Assembly: GCA_943842245.1 (NCBI GenBank)
Contig: CALTAJ010000002.1
Location: forward strand, 186,001 to 250,000
Length of the DNA: 64,000 nucleotides
Direction of reading: 5' to 3'
Source of the DNA: an uncultured Flavobacteriaceae bacterium
GTDB taxonomy: Bacteria > Bacteroidota > Bacteroidia > Flavobacteriales > Flavobacteriaceae
Under the pieces are notes generated by a model that saw nothing but the letters and a program-made list of their open reading frames with translations, had not been told where the DNA came from and made no database searches. Both the position numbers and the translations under genes were made by a program. Numbering within the stretch: position 1 is the stretch's first letter; each line of letters starts with the position of its first letter. Of this stretch, positions 29,563-38,900 are shown piece after piece.

Positions 29563-30696
29563 ATGATAAAAGATATCGTCATTAAAGAAGCAAAGACTAA
29601 AGCTGAATATCTCGCTTTTGTAAAGTTTCCTTATAGTTTGTACAAGGAAAACCCAAATTGGGTTCCTCCGTTAATTAACGACGAAATTGAAACTATCGAC
29701 CCTGACTTAAACCCTGTTTATCAAAATGCAAATGCAAGTTTTTTTCTAGCTTATCAAGATGAAAAAATTGTTGGTAGAATAGCTGCAATTGTTAATTGGA
29801 TTGAAGTTAAAGAAATTAAAAAAAGTAAAGTTCGCTTTGGATGGTTTGATGTTATTGACAATATTAATGTAACTAAGTCATTAATTGATTGCGTAATTAA
29901 ATTTGGAAAAGATCACAATCTTGAAAGTGTTGAAGGTCCTTTAGGTTTTTCAAACTTGGACAAAGCTGGTCTTCTAATTAAAGGGTATGAAGAACAAAAT
30001 ACTATGATTACCCTCTACAATCACCCCTACTACTCTGAACACTTGAAAAAACTTGGCTTCAATGAAGCTGCAAAATGGGTGGAATATGAAATTAAAATTG
30101 ATGATTTTGAATCTTCTCCTGAAAAAGTAAAGCGTTTTTCTAAACTTATAATGGAAAGATATAATCTTACTTTATTGAATTTTAAAAATCGTAAAGCTAT
30201 TATACCATATGTTGATCAAATGTTTGAATTACTTGATAAAACATATAATAACCTTCAATCCTATGTTCCAATTCAGGACTACCAAATAGAAAACTACAAA
30301 AAACGTTTTTTAAAATTTATAAATCCTGATTTCATCAAATGTATTATTGATCAACAAGGTAAACTCATCTGTTTTTCTATCACTATGCCTTCTTTCACTG
30401 AAGCACTCAAAAAGGTAAATGGTCAGTTAACTTTGTTTAACTCAATCCATATTTTAAAAGCTATGTATTTCAATAAGCGCGCTTCTTTTTATTTAATTGG
30501 AGTTCGTCCTGATTACCAAAATAAGGGAATTACAGCGATCATTTTTAATGAAATGCAAAAACTCTTCAATAAGCAGAACATTAATATTGTAGAAACCAAT
30601 CCAGAATTAGAAGAAAATACAGCCATTCAAAAATTGTGGAAAAATTATGAACACAGACTCCACAAACGCAGAGCCACATTCAGTAAAAAAATTTAA
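29563..30696 (+). CDS. GNAT-like N-acetyltransferase family protein
   Basis: This 377-residue protein begins 5 nt after the barrel gene. It shows the duplicated acyltransferase-like fold of a Bacteroidetes GNAT family: FVKFPYSLYKENPNWVPPLI near the N-terminus, SFFLAYQDEKIVGRIAAIVN (GNAT strand), GPLGFSNLDKAGLLIKGYEE and a C-terminal LIGVRPDYQNKGITAIIFNE, the acetyl-CoA loop region. No signal peptide. Substrate unknown. mnmE follows after 1 nt. Confidence 0.78.
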   Translation: MIKDIVIKEAKTKAEYLAFVKFPYSLYKENPNWVPPLINDEIETIDPDLNPVYQNANASFFLAYQDEKIVGRIAAIVNWIEVKEIKKSKVRFGWFDVIDNINVTKSLIDCVIKFGKDHNLESVEGPLGFSNLDKAGLLIKGYEEQNTMITLYNHPYYSEHLKKLGFNEAAKWVEYEIKIDDFESSPEKVKRFSKLIMERYNLTLLNFKNRKAIIPYVDQMFELLDKTYNNLQSYVPIQDYQIENYKKRFLKFINPDFIKCIIDQQGKLICFSITMPSFTEALKKVNGQLTLFNSIHILKAMYFNKRASFYLIGVRPDYQNKGITAIIFNEMQKLFNKQNINIVETNPELEENTAIQKLWKNYEHRLHKRRATFSKKI

Positions 30697-30697
30697 A

Positions 30698-32098
30698 ATG
30701 TTAAGTGAAGGAACTATTATCGCTTTAGCTACCCCTGCTGGAAGTGGAGCGATTGGTATTATTCGTCTTTCAGGCCCTGATGCATTCGAGAAAACATCAT
30801 TTTTTTTTCGCTCTAAATCTAAACAATCTTGGAATAAAATACCCTCTAATACGATTGTTCTTGGAAATTTTAGTTTAGACCAAGAGATCATTGATGAGGT
30901 GTTATTAACTAAATTCAAAGGACCTCATTCTTATACTGGAGAAAATGTAGTGGAGATTTCCTGCCATGGCTCTTCTTACATACAACAAAAAATAATAACA
31001 TGCTATTTAGATGTTGGAATAAATCCTGCCCAAGCAGGAGAGTTCACATTGAGAGCTTACCTTAATCGAAAAATGGATTTAAGTCAAGCGGAAGCTGTAG
31101 CGGACATAATAGCAGCTGAAAGTGCATCAGCTCATCAAATTGCAATGCAACAAATGCGAGGTGGGTTTTCGAAAAAAATGGAAAACTTACGCCAAGAACT
31201 AATCCAGTTCAAGGCTCTTATCGAACTTGAACTTGATTTTAGTGAAGAGGAAGTAGAATTTGCTAATATCAGTCAATTGAAATCATTACTCAATCTCCTT
31301 CACAAAAATATTAGTGGTCTCAAAAATTCTTTTTCGTATGGAAATGTTATAAAAAAAGGGGTCCCAGTGGCAATAGCTGGAAAACCAAATGTGGGAAAGT
31401 CGTCTTTATTAAATGCATTATTAAATGAAGAAAAGGCAATAGTCTCTGATGTTCCAGGAACAACTCGAGACAGCATTGAAGATACATTGGTTTTGAGCGG
31501 TATACTCTTTAGATTCATAGATACAGCTGGACTTAGAGAAACAAAAGACATAGTTGAATCTATTGGTATTAAAAAGACTAGAGAAAAAGTAAGTCAAGCG
31601 TCTATTCTCATTTATCTTTATCAACGAGACAGTGATCCAAAAGAAACTGCAAAAGAAATTCAAAAATTAAGTCATGAAAATCTAAATCTTTTAGTGGTTG
31701 AAAATAAAATTGATGAGCATAATAACAACTTTGATATTTCTTTAGCATCAAATATTGAATCAAGGCTTAAACAGAAAATAGATATTATAAAATTCGGAAT
31801 CTCATCAAGGGATTCAAAAAGTTTAATTCCACTTCAAAAAATACTGGTAGATCAAGTGAAAAATATGAAAGGTGATTCAAGTATAGTAATAAATAATAGT
31901 CGCCATTATATGGCTCTTAATTCTGCTTTAGAGTCAATTTTATTAATTCAAAAGGGATTAGACAACAATTTACCTGGAGATCTATTAAGTATAGAACTTA
32001 AAGATGCTATTAATCATATTGGATCTATAACTGGAAATATTGATAATGACCAAGACGTTTTAGGTGCAATATTTAGTCAATTTTGTATCGGTAAATAA
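30698..32098 (+). CDS. mnmE: tRNA uridine-5-carboxymethylaminomethyl GTPase MnmE
   Basis: MnmE with MnmG modifies wobble uridine of tRNAs. I choose ATG 30698 (LSEGTIIALATPAGSGAIGIIRLSG) because it sits just after the previous stop; the track start at 30647 overlaps that gene by 50 nt. The 466-residue protein has HGSSYIQQKII, GEFTLRAYLNRKMDLSQAEAV, the G-domain IAGKPNVGKSSLLNALL and DTAGLRET, NKID, and the C-terminal DVLGAIFSQFCIGK with its conserved cysteine. Confidence 0.97.
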   Translation: MLSEGTIIALATPAGSGAIGIIRLSGPDAFEKTSFFFRSKSKQSWNKIPSNTIVLGNFSLDQEIIDEVLLTKFKGPHSYTGENVVEISCHGSSYIQQKIITCYLDVGINPAQAGEFTLRAYLNRKMDLSQAEAVADIIAAESASAHQIAMQQMRGGFSKKMENLRQELIQFKALIELELDFSEEEVEFANISQLKSLLNLLHKNISGLKNSFSYGNVIKKGVPVAIAGKPNVGKSSLLNALLNEEKAIVSDVPGTTRDSIEDTLVLSGILFRFIDTAGLRETKDIVESIGIKKTREKVSQASILIYLYQRDSDPKETAKEIQKLSHENLNLLVVENKIDEHNNNFDISLASNIESRLKQKIDIIKFGISSRDSKSLIPLQKILVDQVKNMKGDSSIVINNSRHYMALNSALESILLIQKGLDNNLPGDLLSIELKDAINHIGSITGNIDNDQDVLGAIFSQFCIGK

Positions 32099-32365
32099 AT
32101 AATGGTAAAAGAATATTTAGACGTACAGAAGTAGAAAGATTCCTTGACAAGAACACTTATAAGTCAAAGGATAATATGATTCAACTGGCTGAAGATAATC
32201 ACCGTTAGAACGCGTTTAAATACGTTTTAAAGGGGTTTTAGATTATTCTAACTGTATCCTCTGGTTTAGTTTCAATTCAATAGATTTTGATACTGTTGGA
32301 ATTTAAGAATCCAAAAACAAACATTATAATTAGAAGCCCTTAGAAGATGTTTTTTAACTTTTTCT
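32099..32365. other. Intergenic stretch with decayed coding remnants
   Basis: No open gene. A short plus-frame piece (RRTEVERFLDKNTYKSKDNM, about 32120-32207) has coding-like composition but is closed by stops on both sides. I cannot assign it to a family. It marks the start of a roughly 4-kb zone where reading frames are broken. Confidence 0.4.
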
Positions 32366-32928
32366 TCAAGAATTAAGATATTGCGTTGGAGTACACGATT
32401 TTATTAACTTGAAAACCCTATTAAAATTTTCTTGTGAACTAAATCCAGACTTTTCTGCAAGTCCTTCCATAGAATAGTTTTGCAGGTAACCTTCACCGAT
32501 TAATGTAGTTGCAAACTCAATTCTATATGAATTAATAAATTGAGGAACACTCATCCCAGAATGTGTTTTTTATACTATTACGAACCAATTCATTTCGTAT
32601 ACCAGTTTCAGCAGAAATTGAAGCTGATGTGTAATCAGGATTAAGATATTTATTGTCTTCTGAAAATAAAGATTTAATATGACGGTATATTTTTAATAAG
32701 CCTTCATCTTTATCATCAGAATTATCTAATACGCGAAATTTTTCTGATCATTTCAGGGCGAACTGACTTAAAATCAGGATGGTTAAAATTGCCTAAAACC
32801 TTAATGCTAACTATAGCAAATAGGCCATTTATATGTTTAATAAAAATACACCTAAAACAAAGAGAGTAGAAATGCTCGTGGTGGTGATTAGCACATAATA
32901 GTATTTCATGAAGCTCAGATACATGCAT
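32366..32928 (-). pseudogene. Frameshifted AraC-family regulator remnant
   Basis: The 62-residue track ORF (32366-32554) is a clear AraC C-terminal helix-turn-helix: YSMEGLAEKSGFSSQENFNRVFK followed by TPTQYLNS. Upstream in another frame lies a further DNA-binding segment (LKIYRHIKSLFSEDNKYLNP and TSASISAETGIRNELVRN), joined by a frameshift near 32560. Still further up, hydrophobic pieces in alternate frames (STLFVLGVFLLN) resemble the membrane part of Bacteroidetes AraC sensors. At least two frameshifts and missing N-terminus make it a pseudogene, unless sequence errors are to blame. Confidence 0.75.
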
Positions 32929-33672
32929 GTTTTTGTTTTTATCAGTTAAAATTTCACTCTTTAATATTTGAAAAAATTTATTAAAAATTATCCCTAGTAA
33001 AAAAAAGAGTATTCAAGACACAAAACTCATAAACACAGTCCTCCTTACCCACAAAATCATATAGTATTAAACCCCAGTATATTTTCAGAGGCAATCTGAT
33101 TATCTATAAACGTGAAGTAATCTAATTCCTCGATTTGAATTAAGGGAATCAACGAATAGTAAAAGTAAGGACTAGGTATAAAGTAAATAAAGGTGAGTCT
33201 TGCCTCTCTTTTTTTCTAGGATAGATTTTATGAAATAAAAAGAAAAAAATAAAAGCAAATGCTCCTTCCTGAGGCAACAAGTACAATCGGTATTTTAATG
33301 TTAAATATGAAGTACATAGACATATTTATCATTGTTATTAGCTGAAACGAAAAATGAAAAATAAGATGCTCTAAGATGATAGTCATTTTCAGTGGCCGAC
33401 ATTCTGTAAAGCCTTGTTACATGACTATTAAAGTTGTAAAAAATAAGAGGTAAACAGGGTAAATTTCCATTTATTAAATGCAGTATAATATTAATATATT
33501 ACTGATGATAAGGTTAAGCATTTACTATTTAAGGTGTAAATATAGAAATTTGTGGGTTAAAACAATTAAACCATAAAAATTATATAAATAAATTATTGAA
33601 GATCTCGTAAGTTTTTTTAAAAGTCGTCAATTATACTCCACGAATAAAAAATATAATTTATTTATATTTTTT
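32929..33672. other. Gene-free 0.7-kb region upstream of the giant surface protein
   Basis: I see no credible ORF, RNA or repeat in this AT-rich stretch. An in-frame extension of the next gene runs back to about 33592 but contains no ATG, GTG or TTG before GTG 33673. Confidence 0.5.
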
Positions 33673-35951
33673 GTGTCGTTCCTATTATTATTTTTCTTTT
33701 CAGAATTTAGTTTATCAGCTCAAGGTACTTTTTCCCTAGACTCAAATGGTGTTACGGTAAAATGTACTGGTTGCGTTGCAGGGGACTCAGGTATTGTAGG
33801 TGGGCAAACCTATACGGCTTATAGTACTGCATCTTTAGCTGCTAAACCTATAGGTGATACCGATTGGAATAGAGTAGTTACTTCTCTTGTTACAGACATG
33901 TCCGATTTATTTTTAAATCAAGCCACATTTAATCAAGATATTAGTTCTTGGGATACTTCGAATGTCACTACTATGAAGGATATGTTTAGAGGAGCGAGTG
34001 CATTTAATCAAGATCTATCCTCTTGGACTGTTAGTAATGTACTTAATATGCAACAAACTTTTTTTAAAGCTGTAGCTTTTAACAATGGTGGCAGTGCCTT
34101 GATTAATAATTGGAATGTTAGTAGTGTTACTAACATGGTAGGGATGTTTAGTGAAGCAACATCATTTAACCGACCTCTAGAGAGCTGGAACGTTAGTAGT
34201 GTTACAAGAATGGATAGAATGTTTAAATATGCTTCAGCATTTGATAAACCTTTAAATGGCTGGAACGTTAGTAGTGTTAATAATATGGCTGGAATGTTTT
34301 TTGACGCTAGAGTATTTAACCAACCTCTAAACAGCTGGAACGTTAGTAGTGTTACAAATATGTCTCAGATGTTTTTGGATGCAAGGGCTTTTAATCAAGA
34401 TCTAAGTAGCTGGAACAATAGAGTTAGTAGTGTATCTACGATGGCTCAGATGTTTCAAGGAGCACGGGCTTTTAACAATGATGGCAGTCCCTTGATTAAT
34501 AATTGGGACACTTCTAGTGTAAACACAATGAATGGTATGTTTAATGGTGCAATTAACTTTAATCAACCTCTAAATAATTGGGATGTTTCTAATGTGACTA
34601 ATCTGAGTTTTACTTTTTCTAATGCAACCATTTTTAATCAAGATCTATCTGATTGGGATACTAGTAGTGTCGAAACAATGCAAGCTACATTTTTGAATGC
34701 AAGGGCTTTTAATAAAACTCTTACAAGAGATGGTAACAAATGGAATACTTCTAGTGTCGAGACTATGAAGGATATGTTTAGCGGAGCAATAGCTTTTAAT
34801 AAAGATATTAGTTCTTGGGATACTTCAAGTGTCGAGACCTATTGATTCTAGATATGTTTAATGGTGCTTCAGCATTTGACAAACCTCTAAACACCTGGAA
34901 CGTTAGTAGTGTTAAAAATATGGCTAGAATGTTTTTGAACGCTATAGCTTTTAATCAACCTCTAAATAATTGGAATGTTTCTAATGTGATTAGTCTGCAA
35001 AGCACATTTAGTAATGCGGATAGTTTTAATCAACCTCTAAATAATTGGAACACTTCATCTGTTCAATATATGAGCTGCAACTTTCAGAGCAAATGATCTA
35101 TTTAATCAAAATCTTTCTAGTTGGGTTACTTCTAGTGTTGACACATATGCAACATACATTTATGAATAATACTGTCTTTAACAACGGCCAATCATCAGGT
35201 GGGTATCCAATACCTTGCAGTGGGATACATCAAGTGCTACAACGAATGGATAGTATGTTTGAAATGCAACCGCTTTTAATGGTAATATCAGTGGCTGGAA
35301 TGTAAGCTATGTTACTGCAATGGACAGAATGTTTTTTAACGCATCAGTTTTTAATCAAGATCTCTCTAATTGGAATACTTCTAGTGCAACTACTCTTAAG
35401 GCAATGTTTAATGGAGCAACTATTTTTAATAATGGGCTCTCAGCTGGTGTTCCATCAACTATTATGAATTGGAACACTTCAAGTGTTACAACTATTGAAT
35501 CTACTTTTGCAAGTGCACCTGCATTTAATGGTAATATCAGTGGTTGGGATGTAAGTAATGTTACATCGGCAAATAACCTTTTCAATGGCTGCTTCAAGAT
35601 TTAATCATCCTTTGGGTGGATGGGATGTAACATCAATTACTACTATGAATAATATGTTCGACTGCGCTTCTTGCTTTGATCAAGATCTCAACTGCTGGTG
35701 CGTGGTACACAACCCTAGTAGATTCATCTTTTAGTAACAGTTCACCCTATAAATTCAAAACCACTTTTTTTACCTAGATGGGCGGAGCCCTGCGACCCAT
35801 CAATTAGTTTTGCGCTTCAACAATTGCCAAGATGATGGGCTAATAACTCCCACTATTGTTAGTTCAGGTGGAACTTTTACCGCCTCAATTACCGGAGGAC
35901 TTGTTCATAGAAATAATCAATGGGGTTCTGGTAAAGCAGATTTTTTAGATA
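33673..35951 (+). pseudogene. BspA/DUF285 repeat N-terminal part of a giant secreted protein, multiply frameshifted
   Basis: The first 390 codons are intact from GTG 33673: a hydrophobic signal segment ending SLSAQ, then about 15 repeats of 22-27 residues such as FNQPLNSWNVSSVTNMSQMF. These match the BspA-like leucine-rich/DUF285 (PF03382) surface-protein repeats. From about 34835 the repeats continue but hop among frames (ORFs 34815-35096, 35045-35305, 35320-35604, then a segment with FNHPLGGWDVTSITTMNNMF), ending in an Ig-like repeat fragment before 35952. At least six frame changes are needed to join it to the long ORF downstream. Either the 5' third is decaying or this 1.1 kb has sequence errors; repeats in every fragment show it was one gene. 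Confidence 0.75.
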
Positions 35952-38900
35952 TTGATCGCAACTACAGGTGTAATTAATCCATCGAACTCTCTTGCTGGAG
36001 TATATGATATAACTTATTCAACTGGCGCTTGTAAAAGTTTCACAACCTCAATTACTATTCGCTCTGTAAATAATCCAGTGTATCAACTAAGCTATGCATC
36101 TAGTCCAATTTGTAAAAGTGCTGGAGGAACAATCACACCGACAATAATTCCTACAAACTCTCATCGAACACTTCCTTTCATAAATTTAGATCCTGGAAAT
36201 CCAGTAAGTTGGACTAATGTTGGGAGTGTTACTGGAGGAACTACTGGTATTTTATCGAATTTAACAACGAATTCTTCCTTTACCCACTGGGAGTTGAAGG
36301 ATGATGGTAATCCTAATGTCTGGACAGACGATGGAACTTATCACCCGAACTTTGTGACAAGAAATAATAATGGAAATATAAAACATAATGAAGGAATGTC
36401 CCTGGAATTTACTGCTCCAGGAGGCTTAAATGATTTAATTGAAAATGATTACACTGGTGATAGTGGATTTTTTCCAAGGAAATCACAATCAGTTTCTGTA
36501 TGGGTAAAGGAATATGATTGGACTGACCGGGATAATAAAACTATTATCTATGAATGGACAAGTGGCAGTAGTCAGGGGATTTCATCTCTTTGGTCTCAAG
36601 GTGGAAAATGGAAATATAGAATTGGATTTGGAGGGTCAAGAGATAGAATTGGATTACCGATTGCCTCTGGTGGTGGACATTTTATAATAGCAGATAATAC
36701 GCTGAATAACAATCAGTGGTATCACTTATTAATAACAAGAGATGTAGATGGAGGCCCTGGATCAGGAGACCAGACCGGGGTTGTTAAATTTTATGTTGAC
36801 GGTGTTTTAACGGGTACTGTGACTGAAACTTTAAATTTGGAGTATCCCGCTGATGGAGCTATTATGTTTGGTAGAAATTCAAACACAGAAAGAACGCCAG
36901 ATACCAATGGTTTTGAATTTGAAGGAGAATTTGGCCCAATTAGAATTTTTCAATTTGAATTAACACAATCTGAAGTTGAATACGAATATGATATGTTTGC
37001 CCTTCGATACAAAGGTTCTTTCTCAGCAACCCCTGGCGGACTTTCAATTAATTTAGCAACCGGAATAATCGATGTTTCAGCTTCCGCTTCTGGGACTTAT
37101 GTAGTTTTAGCCACATGGACAGAGCCCACAAGTGGTAAAACACATACTGCAAGTTCAACAGTTACCATTGGAGATTCTGACGCTAGTTTTAGTTATCCTT
37201 TAAACACTTATTGCGAATCCAATGATTCGGTAATTACTCCAACTATAACAGAGGCTGGAGGAGTTTTTAGTGCTTCAGGGGGTTTGACATTAAATACGGG
37301 TACAGGTGGAATTACACCCTCAACATCTACCCCTGGAACGTACACTGTATCATACACAACCGCTGCAACATGTTCAAGAACATCAACTGTAACCATAACT
37401 ATTACTGCAAAAGATTCTCCTTCACTTACATACACTACTAGCAATAGTTGTGAAGATGTTGATGGATCTGTTTCCTTTAGTCCCGCCTTAAGTATAGCTG
37501 GAGGAACTTTTTCTGTTTCTCCTGCAAGTGGACTCGCAATTGATTCTTCAGGTGTAATTACTCCCTCTGCTTCGTCTGTTAATTTATATACCATTACATA
37601 CACCACCACTGGAACATGTCCAGGAACCGTAAGTGTAACATTTGAAATTTTACCTGTTGATGATCCTACTTTTAGCTACTCTACAATTAATTTCTGTCAA
37701 TCAAGTACTTCAGAAATAACTCCAACAATATCAGGAACTCCAGGAGGAGTTTTTAGTCTCTCTCCTGCTACTGGTCTGTCATTTGATACCACCACAGGTG
37801 GAATTATACCGTCGCTATCTAGTGTTGGTTCTTATACTATAGGATATACTACCTCTGGGCCATGCGCACAAACTTCGTCTTTAACCATAGCTATTACTGC
37901 GTCAGATTCTCCGACACTTTCATACCCGAGTTATAGTAGCTGTATAAATGTTGATCCAGCTGTTTCCTATAGTCCCTCCTTAAGTATAGCGGGAGGAAGT
38001 TTTTCTGTTTCTCCTCCAAGTGGACTAGCAATTAATTCTTCAACAGGTGTGATTTCTCCATCTATTTCTTCTGTTGGTTCTTATACTATAGAATATATAA
38101 CCTCTGGAACATGTTCAGGAACCCTAAGTGTAACATTTGAAATTTTACCTGCAGACGATCCAACTTTTAGTTTTTCTAAAAGTTCTTACTGTTCGAATCT
38201 ACCAAATTCAATTACTCCAACTATAACAGGAGATGCTGGGGTTTTTAGTGCTCCAGGTGGTTTAATAATTAATTCTACTACAGGTGTAATATCACCTTCT
38301 GCATCTACTCCTGGAACCTATACAGTAACATACACAACCTCTGGTCTGTGTCCAGCAACATCAAGTGCTACTATAACAATTAATTTAGGAGAAAGTTCAT
38401 TATTTAATTATCCACAAGACAAATACTGTAAAGGAACTTTAGGAACAGTTACTCCAACAGTAGAAACCTTAGGTGGGACATTTACCTTCACTCCTCTTGG
38501 ATTAAACATTGACTCTTCTACTGGAGAAATTAATACTAGCCTTTCCTCTGTAGCTACCTATACAATAGAGTATACTATTTCTGGAACATGCTCTGAAACA
38601 TCTTCATTCATTTTAGTAATCAATGATTTTAAAGAAGATTCTAGTTTTAGCTACCCTGCAAAATCGTACTGTGTTAGTGATATATCAACTGTTACTCCGA
38701 CAATAAAGACTCTTGGCGGTACATTTTCTGTAAGCCCATCAGGTTTAAATATAAATTTAACCACAGGAATTATAAATCCAAGCTTATCTTCGGTTGGAAG
38801 TTACACTATTGAATATACTACAGCTGGTGATTGCCAAAATACATCTTCAACAACTATTGAAATAAAGCCAGAAGACAATTCAAGCTTTAGCTACGGCTCA

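Noticed and set aside
32099-33672. Possible integrase or insertion-sequence remnant
   Set aside because: No recombinase motif, inverted repeat or target duplication is visible; only an AraC fragment is recognisable.
35355-35597. 80-codon minus ORF in the BspA region
   Set aside because: Antisense of repeat codons; no protein-like features of its own.
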